Shown here: positions 14,164 through 23,243 of the stretch, piece by piece | Layout: every line of letters begins with the position of its first letter | How positions within the stretch are numbered: position 1 is the first letter of the stretch | Assembly: GCA_902778255.1 (NCBI GenBank) | Contig: CACYXD010000016.1 | Span: forward strand, 23,699 to 87,698 | Origin: an uncultured Prevotellaceae bacterium | GTDB lineage: Bacteria > Bacteroidota > Bacteroidia > Bacteroidales > Bacteroidaceae | DNA length: 64,000 nucleotides | Direction of reading: 5' to 3' | Notes under the pieces: generated by a model | Databases searched by the model: none | What the model was told of the DNA's origin: nothing | Seen by the model: the letters and a program-made list of their open reading frames with translations, nothing else | Made by a program: the position numbers and the translations under genes

Positions 14164-17037
14164 ATGAGATATATTACTCTTTTATTAGCATTTTGGGGAC
14201 TAGCAACACTGAACGCCTTTTCACAGTCCTCAGAAGACCGAGGTTTAACCGTTAGCGGAAACGTGCAAGATGCAGAGTTGAAAGAACCTATGATACAAGC
14301 CACCGTGCAATTATTTCGACAGCGCGACTCTACATTCGTGGGAGGCACCGTTACCGACATCCGAGGCAATTTCTCGGTAGAAGTCCCTGCAAACGGCATC
14401 TATCGACTAAAGATATCATCAATAGGCTTTCAGCCTATTCAGAGAGAGGTGACGCTGCGTCGCAACCAAAGTGCAGATTTGGGCACCCTATTGATTTCCC
14501 CAGATGCCGTTATCCTGAAAGAAGCTGTTGTAACAGGGCGTGCTGCACAGATCATCGTAAAGAAAGACACACTGGTATATAATCCAGATGCCTATCGCAC
14601 CCCTGAAGGTTCACCCATTGAGGAACTCATCAAGCGTATGCCCGGTGCCGAGGTCGATGAAGACGGTAATATCACTGTCAATGGCAAGAAGATTGAAAAG
14701 ATTCTAGTCGATGGCAAGGAATTTATGCTCGGTGATGTAGAGACAGCACTGAAAAACCTGCCCGTCTCTATTATCCAGAACGTGAAGTTCTACGACCAGC
14801 AAAGCGACCAAGCCCGCATCACAGGTATTGAGGACGGCAACAAACAGGCCGTGCTCGACTTCACCATCAAAAAAGGAATGAATCGCGGCTACATGACTAA
14901 TCTCGATATTGCAGACGGTACGAACCATCGCTATGCCTCTCGTGGTATGGGAAGCAGTTTTACGGATAATACACGCTTTATGCTGATGGGTAATTTCAAC
15001 AACAAGGAAGAGAATGCAGGCTGGTGGAACCGCCGAGGCTTAAATGCCCGTAAGATGTTGGGAACCAACCTGAACTACGACGATGGCGAGAAGCTGAAGA
15101 TGGATGCCTCCTTGCGCTGGAACCATCGAGACGGTGACAACCAGAACGAGAATGCCAGCGAGAGTTTCTACAGCGAAACCTATCGCACATTCAGCAACAG
15201 CTATTCGAAACAGTTATCACGCAGCAACAACTGGAACGGAAATATCCGCGTAGAATGGAAGCCCGACACACTGACAAACCTGCTCTTGCGTGCCAATGGT
15301 AGCACGGGAACCAGCGATAACATGTCAAGTTCATTGAGTGCCACCTTCAACGACGATCCTTACCTCTACGCCTCCGACCCATTGGGTTCACTATCATCCA
15401 GCAGTCCTCTAGCTCCCTACATTGTGAACAATAGCAATGGTGCCAGCCTCAGCTACGGCGAGAACAAAAACGCCTGGGCCATGCTGCAATTGTACAGGCG
15501 GCTGAATCCGCGCGGCCGCAATGTCACACTACGCGTTGAAGGCTCCATAGGTGACAGCGACAACCGCAATGCCTCAAACAATGAAGTATCGCTGCACAAA
15601 AAGGACTCATCATACTACACCGCACGCTACAATACCACGCCAAGCGACAATCAGGGCTATGTGCTCAGTGCGCTTTACAGCGAACCGCTGTGGAAAGGGG
15701 CACACTTGCAGTTCAACTACGAATTGCGCTACAACCAGAACAAGAGCGACCGCAAGACCTACGATTTCAGTCACCTGCCCCAAAACATTTTCAGTGGCAT
15801 AGTGCCAGAATACCGTGAATGGGACGATTGGCTGTCAACGGTCTATCCCACATTGGATACTTTCCTCGATGACTCGCTCAGCCGTTACTCTGAATATAAA
15901 AACTACACACACAACATCCGACTCACGCTGCGCCACTGGCAGGAGGAATACGACTACAATATAGGTATCCTAGTGCAACCTCAGCGCTCCAACTTCATTC
16001 AGGACTATCGCGGACATTTTGTTGATACCATCCGCAACGTTGTCAACTTCACGCCTACCATCGATTTCCATTATAAGTTCAGCGACCAGCAGAATATATA
16101 CGCACATTATCGTGGCGATACTCAACAGCCTGACATGACCCAGCTTCTTGAAATTCGCGACGACTCAAACCCACTTTACATCACGACTGGTAACCGCGGT
16201 CTGAAGCCACAGTTCACCAACTCGCTAAATGTCTATTACAATAACTATATACAGAAATACAAACGATCCATTGTGCTATATGGCAACTATCGTCATATCC
16301 GAAACGCAATATCAAACAAGGTGACTTATCATCCTGAGACAGGCGGCAGCGAATCGCGCCCAGAGAATATCAATGGCAACTGGAATGCTGACGGCGGTTT
16401 CAACTTCAGCACCGCCATCGACAGTGCGGCACACTGGAACATTGGCTCTGACACCCGCCTACGCTACAACAACTATGTCAGCTACGTATCTCAAGCCAAA
16501 AGCGAAGCTGCAAAGAACACCACGAAGACCACGAACTGGAACCAGCGTCTGAATGCCAGTTTCCGAAATGACTGGCTGGAGGTCACCCTTGATGGCAACG
16601 TGAACTATCAGCACTCGCGCAACGAACTTCAGCCCAGTGCCGACCTCGACACCTGGCGCTTCAGCTATGGCGGTCAGATGATGGTTCGCCTGCCCATTGG
16701 CCTTGAGATTTCCACGAACCTCCACGAAACCAGTCGCCGAGGCTACAACGACCCCTCATCAAACACCAACGAACTGATATGGAACGGCCAGATATCCAAG
16801 ACTTTCCTCAAGTCGAAGTCTCTTGTCGTGGCCTTGAATTTCTACGACCTTCTCGGTCAGCAGTCCAATTACGACCGTTGGGTCAATGCCAATGGGCGCA
16901 GCGACACCCGTTATAACAGCATCAACTCATACGCCATGCTCCACGTGCGCTATCGCCTGAATATGTTCGGCGGCAAAGTGGATACCGAAGGACGCTATGA
17001 CAAGAAGTGGGGAAATAACGACAGACGTGGCAGATAA
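14164..17037 (+). CDS. Outer-membrane beta-barrel protein with N-terminal carboxypeptidase-regulatory-like and plug-like domains
   Basis: 957 residues. A signal peptide ends near NAFSQ. Residues about 28-110 form a carboxypeptidase-regulatory-like fold (LTVSGNVQDAELKEPMIQATV) and about 115-230 a TonB-receptor plug-like region (GKKIEKILVDGKEFMLGD). The rest is a large Tyr/Asn/Arg-rich barrel. It fits the Bacteroidetes outer-membrane beta-barrel family related to TonB-dependent receptors. It is not a SusC homologue, since no SusD partner or SusC signature is seen. The cargo is unknown. It follows the LacI-type regulator by 10 nt. Confidence 0.8.
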   Translation: MRYITLLLAFWGLATLNAFSQSSEDRGLTVSGNVQDAELKEPMIQATVQLFRQRDSTFVGGTVTDIRGNFSVEVPANGIYRLKISSIGFQPIQREVTLRRNQSADLGTLLISPDAVILKEAVVTGRAAQIIVKKDTLVYNPDAYRTPEGSPIEELIKRMPGAEVDEDGNITVNGKKIEKILVDGKEFMLGDVETALKNLPVSIIQNVKFYDQQSDQARITGIEDGNKQAVLDFTIKKGMNRGYMTNLDIADGTNHRYASRGMGSSFTDNTRFMLMGNFNNKEENAGWWNRRGLNARKMLGTNLNYDDGEKLKMDASLRWNHRDGDNQNENASESFYSETYRTFSNSYSKQLSRSNNWNGNIRVEWKPDTLTNLLLRANGSTGTSDNMSSSLSATFNDDPYLYASDPLGSLSSSSPLAPYIVNNSNGASLSYGENKNAWAMLQLYRRLNPRGRNVTLRVEGSIGDSDNRNASNNEVSLHKKDSSYYTARYNTTPSDNQGYVLSALYSEPLWKGAHLQFNYELRYNQNKSDRKTYDFSHLPQNIFSGIVPEYREWDDWLSTVYPTLDTFLDDSLSRYSEYKNYTHNIRLTLRHWQEEYDYNIGILVQPQRSNFIQDYRGHFVDTIRNVVNFTPTIDFHYKFSDQQNIYAHYRGDTQQPDMTQLLEIRDDSNPLYITTGNRGLKPQFTNSLNVYYNNYIQKYKRSIVLYGNYRHIRNAISNKVTYHPETGGSESRPENINGNWNADGGFNFSTAIDSAAHWNIGSDTRLRYNNYVSYVSQAKSEAAKNTTKTTNWNQRLNASFRNDWLEVTLDGNVNYQHSRNELQPSADLDTWRFSYGGQMMVRLPIGLEISTNLHETSRRGYNDPSSNTNELIWNGQISKTFLKSKSLVVALNFYDLLGQQSNYDRWVNANGRSDTRYNSINSYAMLHVRYRLNMFGGKVDTEGRYDKKWGNNDRRGR

Positions 17038-17066
17038 GGCGTTTGAAAAAATTTGGCCAAAATTCA

Positions 17067-17117
17067 AAAAATAATGGCCAATATTTTAAAAATAATGGCT
17101 ATTATTATTTATCTTTG
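17067..17117 (+). promoter_or_regulatory. Promoter region of the alcohol dehydrogenase gene, with direct repeats
   Basis: The -7 box TATCTTTG is at 17110-17117. Upstream, the 12-mer AAAAATAATGGC occurs at 17067-17078 and 17088-17099, 21 nt apart. That spacing would suit a dimeric regulator, but AT richness makes the repeat weak evidence. Confidence 0.5.
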
Positions 17118-17150
17118 CACAGATATTACAAACTAAAGCATAATATTTCG

Positions 17151-18335
17151 ATGAAAGATTTCAGCTATTTTGCACCTACAGAGGTGGTGTTCGGTAAAAA
17201 GTCGGAGGAGCAGGTTGCTGCTCTCGTTAAGAAATACGGTGGCACAAAGGTACTGGTACACTACGGCGGACAGAGTGCCATACGATCAGGCCTACTTGAC
17301 AAAATCTGTAGTCTACTCACTGAAGGCAGCGTCAGTTTTGTCAAACTAGGCGGCGTGGTGCCTAATCCACGTCTATCACTTGTTCACGAGGGCATTGAGC
17401 TATGCAGGAAAGAAGGCATCGACTTCATCCTTGCCATAGGTGGCGGTAGCGTCATCGACTCGTCGAAAGCCATTGCATACGGTGTGCCTTACGAAGGTGA
17501 TGTATGGGACTTCTATTTGGGCAAAGCCACGCCTACAGAGATGCTTCCACTAGCCTCCGTGCTCACCATTCCTGCAGCAGGCAGCGAGATGAGCGAGAGT
17601 AGCGTCATTACCAACGAGGATGGCGACGTAAAACTGGGCTACTCGAACAACCTCTCCCGCCCGAAGTTTGCCATTATGAATCCAGAGCGTACCTTTACCC
17701 TGCCTCCTTATCAGACGGCAGCAGGTGTTACAGATATGATGATGCACACTATGGAGCGCTATTTTACCAAGGACGATGACATGGACCTGACAACTGATTT
17801 GGCAGAAGCTTCGCTACGCAGCATCAAGAATGCCGTCTTTGCCGTATTGAAGAATCCTGAGGACTATCGCTATCGTGCACAGATCATGTGGGGCGGCTCC
17901 CTGATGCATAACGACCTGACGGGTTGTGGCGTGGCCAGCGACTGGGCAACCCACCAACTCGAACACGAGCTCAGCGGCATGTTTGATGTCACCCACGGTG
18001 CCGGACTCGCTGCCATCTGGCCCAGTTGGGCACGCTACACGATGCACGAGAACCTCTCGCGTTTCGTCCGCTTTGCTGTCAATGTGATGGATATTCCCAA
18101 TGATTTCACCGACCCCGAAGGCACAGCCCTTCGCGGCATCGAAGCCATGGAGCATTTCTATCACGCTATCGGTATGCCCATCAATATCAAGGAACTCATT
18201 GGCAAGGACATCACCGACGAGGAAATCAAGGAAATGACCCGTAAGTGCAGTCGCGACTACCAGAAGACTTGCGGCCAACTCAAAGTGCTCAAGGCCGAGG
18301 ATATGGAGAACATCTATAAAATGGCAAGAGGATAA
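17151..18335 (+). CDS. Iron-containing alcohol dehydrogenase (butanol dehydrogenase-like)
   Basis: 394 residues from ATG 17151. A longer frame opens at 17043, but its first 36 codons overlap the -7 promoter box, so I rejected it. The N-terminal Rossmann-like half contains the GGGSVID nucleotide motif (ILAIGGGSVIDSSKAIAY). The all-helical half carries iron ligands in MHTMERYF, THQLEHELSG and THGAGLAAIWP. The family reduces aldehydes to alcohols with NAD(P)H, typically in fermentation or sugar-aldehyde detoxification. The GH43-DUF4380 gene begins 19 nt after the stop, so the two probably share a transcript. Confidence 0.88.
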   Translation: MKDFSYFAPTEVVFGKKSEEQVAALVKKYGGTKVLVHYGGQSAIRSGLLDKICSLLTEGSVSFVKLGGVVPNPRLSLVHEGIELCRKEGIDFILAIGGGSVIDSSKAIAYGVPYEGDVWDFYLGKATPTEMLPLASVLTIPAAGSEMSESSVITNEDGDVKLGYSNNLSRPKFAIMNPERTFTLPPYQTAAGVTDMMMHTMERYFTKDDDMDLTTDLAEASLRSIKNAVFAVLKNPEDYRYRAQIMWGGSLMHNDLTGCGVASDWATHQLEHELSGMFDVTHGAGLAAIWPSWARYTMHENLSRFVRFAVNVMDIPNDFTDPEGTALRGIEAMEHFYHAIGMPINIKELIGKDITDEEIKEMTRKCSRDYQKTCGQLKVLKAEDMENIYKMARG

Positions 18336-18354
18336 TCACATCATATAAACAGCA

Positions 18355-20133
18355 ATGAAAAGAACAATCATTCTTGCGATATGCTGCCTTGTGACGATGG
18401 GCTGCCTCGCACAACGAAATGCCATCCGTTCGGGTGAAATATGGCCCGATGACAAGGGGGTACATATCAATGCTCATGGTGGCGGCATCATGAAATATGG
18501 CGACACCTGGTACTGGTTTGGTGAACATAAGGCCGAATGGACCTGCGATGCCCTTGTAGGCGTGATGTGCTACGCATCAAAGGACTTGGCGAACTGGCGC
18601 AATTGCGGGGTGGCACTGAGCGTGAGCGAAGAGCGTGGCCACGACATAGAGCGCGGCTGCATCCTGGAGCGCCCGAAGGTTATCTATAACCCCACGACGA
18701 AGAAGTTCTGTATGTGGTTCCACCTGGAACTGAAAGGCCGCGGCTATGATGCCGCCCGCTATGGCGTGGCCGTGGCCGACAGACCTGAGGGGCCGTATAA
18801 ATTCCTCTACTCATCAAGGGCAAATGCGGGGAAATGGCCAACAGAGGGCTCGCCGATGGATTTCGACGAATACCTGAAACGTGACTTCGACAATGGTCAG
18901 ATGTCGCGCGACATGACGCTGTTTGTCGATGATGACGGCAAGGCCTACCATATCTTCTCCTCGGAAGAGAACTTCACACTGCACATCGCTGAACTGACTG
19001 ATGACTACCTGCACCACAGTGGCCGCTACACGCGCATGGCGCCTGGTGGACAGAACGAGGCACCCGCCATCTTCAAGCACAACGGCACCTACTGGATGAT
19101 TACCAGTGGCTGCACGGGCTGGGCACCCAACGAGGCCCGTATGTTCTCCGCACCCAGCATCTGGGGCCCCTGGACGCAGCATCCCAACCCGTGTCGCGGT
19201 CCCAAAGCCGACAAGACCTTTATGGGTCAGAGTACCTATGTGCTGACACTCGATGATGGGCGTCACATTTTCATGGCCGACATCTGGCGTCCCCAACACC
19301 CCATTGACGGCCGCTACATCTGGCTGCCCATCGAATTCGAATACGGCAAGCCTGTTGTACGCTGGCAAGATGAATGGTTGTTGAATGACCAGTTGTTTAC
19401 GTTGAAAAACGGTGACGTGAGCATGACTATTGACGTAGCGAAGGGAGGAAAAATCCTGTCGCTGAAGCATCAGGACAAAGAAGTCATCTCGCAGTCGCGC
19501 TGGCCTGAATCTTTCGGCAGCACCTTCTGGACTTCACCACAGAAAGAATGGAACTGGCCCCCAGTAGCAGAGTTTGACAAACATGCATATACAGTGAGCG
19601 CACAGGAAAATAGCCGTCTCGTCATCAGCAGTCCCACGTCACAGCGCCTAGGCCTCAGCGTGGGCAAGGACTTTCAAATAGACAAAGAGGACGGGGCCAT
19701 CGTGATCACCTACTCCATTAAGAACGAAGGCACGGAGCCACGCCGTGTAGCGCCTTGGGAGATTACCCGCGTGCCTAACAATGACGGTCTTATCAGTTTC
19801 GAAGCTCCTGTTGACAGCATTTGGCCAGCAGGACTTATGACTTTCGAGACAAAAAAGGGCATTGCATATTACAAGACCGACGAGGCTCCACAGAACCGTA
19901 AGGTGAACGCCAATGGTACTGGTTGGCTGGCCTACGAAACCAACGGCCTGAAACTGACCAAGAAGTTCCAAGACCTGAAACCTGGCGAGGCAGCCCCTGG
20001 CGAAGCAGAGATACAAGTATATGTGAATCGAGGAAAGACTTATATCGAGTTAGAGAGCCAGGGAGCCTATACCCTGTTACAACCAGGTGAGCAACTCCAC
20101 TGGACTGTACGCTGGTATCTCACACGACAATAG
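18355..20133 (+). CDS. GH43 glycoside hydrolase (subfamily 24/34-like) fused to a DUF4380 domain
   Basis: 592 residues. A signal peptide ends near GCLAQ. Residues about 25-345 form a five-bladed GH43 propeller with HINAHGGGIMKYGDTWYWFGEHK at the front and ERPKVIYN further on, as in exo-beta-1,3-galactanase-type GH43. That group lacks the usual catalytic-base Asp near the N terminus, and it is absent here too. Residues about 350-592 match the aldose-epimerase-like DUF4380 fold (GGKILSLKHQDKEVI, FWTSPQKEWNWPP). The likely role is exo-removal of galactose or related sugars from plant arabinogalactan, with the second domain binding or epimerising sugar. The substrate is inferred. Confidence 0.75.
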   Translation: MKRTIILAICCLVTMGCLAQRNAIRSGEIWPDDKGVHINAHGGGIMKYGDTWYWFGEHKAEWTCDALVGVMCYASKDLANWRNCGVALSVSEERGHDIERGCILERPKVIYNPTTKKFCMWFHLELKGRGYDAARYGVAVADRPEGPYKFLYSSRANAGKWPTEGSPMDFDEYLKRDFDNGQMSRDMTLFVDDDGKAYHIFSSEENFTLHIAELTDDYLHHSGRYTRMAPGGQNEAPAIFKHNGTYWMITSGCTGWAPNEARMFSAPSIWGPWTQHPNPCRGPKADKTFMGQSTYVLTLDDGRHIFMADIWRPQHPIDGRYIWLPIEFEYGKPVVRWQDEWLLNDQLFTLKNGDVSMTIDVAKGGKILSLKHQDKEVISQSRWPESFGSTFWTSPQKEWNWPPVAEFDKHAYTVSAQENSRLVISSPTSQRLGLSVGKDFQIDKEDGAIVITYSIKNEGTEPRRVAPWEITRVPNNDGLISFEAPVDSIWPAGLMTFETKKGIAYYKTDEAPQNRKVNANGTGWLAYETNGLKLTKKFQDLKPGEAAPGEAEIQVYVNRGKTYIELESQGAYTLLQPGEQLHWTVRWYLTRQ

Positions 20134-20144
20134 TAGAAAGAGCC

Positions 20145-22121
20145 TTATGCCTTGAGTGCTCGCATGGCATTGAGCACGGCCAGAACGGTGACACCTACAT
20201 CGGCAAAGACGGCGAGCCACATCGTTGCGATGCCGAAGGTGGCAAGAATCAGTACGGCAACCTTCACGCCAATGGCGAACCATATGTTTTGATGGGCTAT
20301 GCCAATGGTACGACGGGCAATGCGTACGGCAGTGGCTATCTTTGATGGTTGGTCGTCCATCAGCACCACGTCGGCAGCTTCTATCGCAGCATCACTTCCA
20401 AGGCCTCCCATAGCGATACCTACGTCGGCACGCGCCAATACTGGCGCATCGTTGATGCCGTCGCCTACGAAAGCCAGTTTTGATGACTGGTGGCTGATGG
20501 CTGATAGCTGAGACACCTTATCCGTTGGTAGCAGTTCTGCGTGGTATTCATCAATACCCAGCTGCTGAGCCACGCGACTGGCAACCTCTTCACGGTCTCC
20601 TGTCAGCATCACGGTCTTCTTCACGCCCAGTTTCTTCAATTGGGCAATAGCCTCGGCACTATCGGCCTTCACCTGGTCGTTGATGACGATATGACCTGCA
20701 TAGACATAAGGTGACAGGTGATGGGTGATGGGTGATAGGCGATGAGGAGTGGCTGACGCCTCTGCGATAGCAACGTGGACTATAGTGCCCTCGTCACCAT
20801 GTTCACATTGGTGCCATTCTACGCCTACGAGCTCCATCATCTTCGTATTACCTACGCATACTATCTTTTCGCCCACCTTGGCACGAATACCCTTTCCGGC
20901 AATCTCTTCAACATCCGTTACCTCGCAACCGTCTGTGCCCTCTTCTGGGAAGGCATCACGTAGGGCAGCACCAATGGGATGACTGGTGGAATGTTCCACA
21001 TGGGCAGCCAGGTGCAACAACTGGTATTCGCTGCATATCTCTGGGTGTACAGCCTGTACAGCGAAGCGGCCATGCGTCAGCGTGCCAGTCTTGTCGAACA
21101 CCACGGTATCTACCTTCGACAGAATATCAAGGAAGTTGGCACCTTTCACCAAGACTCCCTTTCTTGATGCGCCACCAATACCACCGAAGAAGGTGAGGGG
21201 CACACTAATAACCAGGGCACAAGGACAACTTACCACGAGGAACATCAAGGCGCGATAGAGCCAGGTGGGGAAAGAGGTGAGAGGCGAGATGTCAGAGGTG
21301 AGAGAGATGGCCAAGGGTGGAATGATGGCGATGGCCAAGGCCAGGAACACCACGATTGGCGTGTAGATACGGGCAAAACGGGTGATAAAGGCCTCGCTCT
21401 GCGACTTGTGTTCTCCAGCATCCTCTACCAGTTTGATGATTTTCGATACCGTGCTCTCGCCAAAGGTCTTGGTAGTGCGCAAGGTGATGACACCACTCAG
21501 ATTGATGCAGCCAGAGATAATCTCATCGCCCTCGTTGACTTCCAAGGGAACGCTCTCGCCTGTTAGAGCCATCGTGTTCAGACTGGATTTGCCACTAACG
21601 ATAGTGCCGTCCAAGGGTACTTTTTCACCAGGGCGCACCTCAATAATGGTTCCCACAGCAACCTGTTCAGGACTGATGGTCTCTTCAGATCCCTCAAGGC
21701 GTGCGATGTCAGGGCGGATATCCATCAGATGCGAGATGCTGGTGCGACTCTTTCCTTCGGCATAGCCCTCGAAGAACTCGCCTACCTGGAAAAAGAGCAT
21801 CACGAAGACAGCCTCAGGAAACTCCGTCTCGGCACCTGGCATAAAACCGATGCAGAGGGCACCGATCGTAGCCACAGACATCAGAAAATGTTCATTAAAG
21901 GGGTCGCCATGGGCCAGTCCCTCTGCAGCTTCCTTCAGCGTGCCAGCACCTATTAATAAATAAGGTATAAGATATACCAATAGTAGTTGCCAAGTGGGCA
22001 GACTTATGGTTTTCTCAACAATGACGGCGGCAATGAGTAAAACTATTGTAGCAGCAATAAGCCATAGCTGCCGATGTCCGCCATGCTCATGATGATGTTC
22101 ATGATGATGGTTGTGTGCCAT
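20145..22121 (-). CDS. Zinc/cadmium-type heavy-metal P-type ATPase
   Basis: 658 residues. It pumps divalent metals out of the cytoplasm. A histidine-rich N terminus (MAHNHHHEHHHEHGGH) replaces the usual heavy-metal-associated domain. The transmembrane metal site is SCPCAL, the phosphorylation site DKTGTLTHG, the HP motif STSHPIGAAL and the hinge GDGINDAP. Three loops are encoded by 7-nt tandem arrays (20481-20515, 20710-20744, 21275-21302), giving Ser/His/Pro/Leu-rich insertions near the actuator/membrane region and in the nucleotide-binding domain. The gene is divergent from the glutaminyl cyclase gene and has its own promoter at 22148-22155. Confidence 0.92.
   Translation of the reverse strand: MAHNHHHEHHHEHGGHRQLWLIAATIVLLIAAVIVEKTISLPTWQLLLVYLIPYLLIGAGTLKEAAEGLAHGDPFNEHFLMSVATIGALCIGFMPGAETEFPEAVFVMLFFQVGEFFEGYAEGKSRTSISHLMDIRPDIARLEGSEETISPEQVAVGTIIEVRPGEKVPLDGTIVSGKSSLNTMALTGESVPLEVNEGDEIISGCINLSGVITLRTTKTFGESTVSKIIKLVEDAGEHKSQSEAFITRFARIYTPIVVFLALAIAIIPPLAISLTSDISPLTSFPTWLYRALMFLVVSCPCALVISVPLTFFGGIGGASRKGVLVKGANFLDILSKVDTVVFDKTGTLTHGRFAVQAVHPEICSEYQLLHLAAHVEHSTSHPIGAALRDAFPEEGTDGCEVTDVEEIAGKGIRAKVGEKIVCVGNTKMMELVGVEWHQCEHGDEGTIVHVAIAEASATPHRLSPITHHLSPYVYAGHIVINDQVKADSAEAIAQLKKLGVKKTVMLTGDREEVASRVAQQLGIDEYHAELLPTDKVSQLSAISHQSSKLAFVGDGINDAPVLARADVGIAMGGLGSDAAIEAADVVLMDDQPSKIATAVRIARRTIGIAHQNIWFAIGVKVAVLILATFGIATMWLAVFADVGVTVLAVLNAMRALKA
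20481..20515. repeat. Five-unit 7-nt array inside the P-ATPase gene (first)
   Basis: Units TGATGAC, TGGTGGC, TGATGGC, TGATAGC and TGAGACA encode an SQLSAISHQSS-type loop just before the GDGINDAP hinge. Confidence 0.85.
20710..20744. repeat. Five-unit 7-nt array inside the P-ATPase gene (second)
   Basis: Units GGTGACA, GGTGATG, GGTGATG, GGTGATA and GGCGATG encode the loop HRLSPITHHLSP in the nucleotide-binding domain. On the coding strand the core TCACC is the same as in the activase array at 10791. Confidence 0.9.
21275..21302. repeat. Four-unit 7-nt array inside the P-ATPase gene (third)
   Basis: Units AGGTGAG, AGGCGAG, ATGTCAG and AGGTGAG encode SLTSDISPLTS, between two membrane helices ahead of the SCPCAL helix. 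Confidence 0.75.
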
Positions 22122-22147
22122 GATGGTTGTATTTTTTGTTCTGGCTG

Positions 22148-22155
22148 CAAAAGTA
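22148..22155 (-). promoter_or_regulatory. P-ATPase -7 promoter element
   Basis: The minus strand reads TACTTTTG, matching TAnnTTTG, 26 nt before the ATPase start codon. Confidence 0.65.
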
Positions 22156-22220
22156 CTAAAATAAAATCACCTGACATATGGAATCACGAAAAAAAACTTG
22201 TAGAATTAAAAGAAAGTATA

Positions 22221-22228
22221 TACCTTTG
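22221..22228 (+). promoter_or_regulatory. Glutaminyl cyclase -7 element only 5 nt from the start codon
   Basis: TACCTTTG ends at 22228 and ATG is at 22234. With a start point about 6-7 nt after the box, the transcript would be leaderless or nearly so. Confidence 0.7.
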
Positions 22229-22233
22229 CACAC

Positions 22234-23202
22234 ATGAAACGAGTATTTATCCTCTTTATTACAGTTATGCTGTTGATGGCCTGTGGTGGCGGCAAGAAAG
22301 ATCTTACGGAAAAGGGAGAGCCTGTAGGACCGCAGTTTTCTGCAGACTCGGCATTTTTGTTCTGCCAGCAGCAATGCGATTTCGGACCACGCACCATGAA
22401 CAGCGAGGCCCACGAGCAGTGCGGACAATGGATTGTAGAAAAATTCCAGGGCTACGGCATGAAGGTTACGGAACAGCGGGCCACGCTGACTGGATTTGAC
22501 GGCACCCCCCTGTTGAGTAATAATATCATTGCGCAGTATCAGCCAGAAAAGGAACAGCGCGTCCTGCTCTGCGCCCATTGGGACAGCCGTCCTTGGGCTG
22601 ACAACGACCCCGACGAGGCAAACCATACCAAGCCTGTGATGGCTGCCAATGATGGTGCCAGCGGCGTAGCGGTGATGTTGGAGATTGCCCGTCTGCTTCA
22701 GGCCGATACCTGTCAGTTGCCTGTAGGTGTTGACTTCGTATGCTTCGATGCCGAGGACTGGGGCAGCCACGACGATAACGACTCATGGGCGCTGGGCGCA
22801 CAACATTGGTCTAAGAACTATCATCCATCACCTAACACCAAGCACCGTTACGGCATTCTGCTCGACATGGTGGGTGGTCAGGGTGCCCGTTTCTATCAGG
22901 AAGGTTATTCGAAATATTATGCCAAGCCTGTGGTGAAACGCGTATGGCGGGCTGCCGCTGTTGCTGGCTTCAGCAGCTATTTTCCACAGGAAGATGGTGG
23001 TGGCATTACCGATGACCACGTCCCCGTGAACGAGGTGGCAAAAATACCCTGTATCGACATTATCAACTATTACCCCGATTGTGATGAGAGCAGTTTCGGG
23101 CCTACCTGGCACACCATCCATGATGACATGGAGCACTTGGACCGCAACACGCTCAAGGCCGTGGGTCAAACCTTGATCCAAGTTCTATATACTGAGAAAT
23201 AA
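22234..23202 (+). CDS. Glutaminyl-peptide cyclotransferase-like lipoprotein (M28 fold)
   Basis: 322 residues. A short signal ends in LLMAC, making it a lipoprotein. The M28-type fold is visible with a metal-binding Asp in CAHWDSRPWAD, an Asp in AANDGASGVA, an acidic pair in FDAEDWGS and the C-terminal His in TDDHVPVNE. These patterns match Bacteroidetes glutaminyl cyclases, which convert N-terminal Gln of exported proteins to pyroglutamate. Many signal peptidase sites in this window leave Gln first (for example AQ junctions), which fits that job. An aminopeptidase role is the alternative. The only usable start is ATG 22234, because the signal peptide begins there. Confidence 0.82.
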   Translation: MKRVFILFITVMLLMACGGGKKDLTEKGEPVGPQFSADSAFLFCQQQCDFGPRTMNSEAHEQCGQWIVEKFQGYGMKVTEQRATLTGFDGTPLLSNNIIAQYQPEKEQRVLLCAHWDSRPWADNDPDEANHTKPVMAANDGASGVAVMLEIARLLQADTCQLPVGVDFVCFDAEDWGSHDDNDSWALGAQHWSKNYHPSPNTKHRYGILLDMVGGQGARFYQEGYSKYYAKPVVKRVWRAAAVAGFSSYFPQEDGGGITDDHVPVNEVAKIPCIDIINYYPDCDESSFGPTWHTIHDDMEHLDRNTLKAVGQTLIQVLYTEK

Positions 23203-23206
23203 AAGA

Positions 23207-23241
23207 CATTTCTCATTTCTCATTCCTCATTTCTCATTTGG
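23207..23241. repeat. Five-unit 7-nt array (CATTTCT) between converging genes
   Basis: Units CATTTCT, CATTTCT, CATTCCT, CATTTCT and CATTTGG fill the whole gap between the stop codons of the glutaminyl cyclase and DUF4294 genes. Confidence 0.9.
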
Positions 23242-23243
23242 AA

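Noticed and set aside
14164-17037. SusC-type receptor of a polysaccharide utilisation locus
   Set aside because: No SusD partner nearby, and the plug and length fit the other outer-membrane barrel family better.
17043-17150. N-terminal extension of the alcohol dehydrogenase frame (36 residues)
   Set aside because: It overlaps the -7 promoter box at 17110-17117 and is Asn/Lys/Tyr-rich with no family match. ATG 17151 gives the normal protein.
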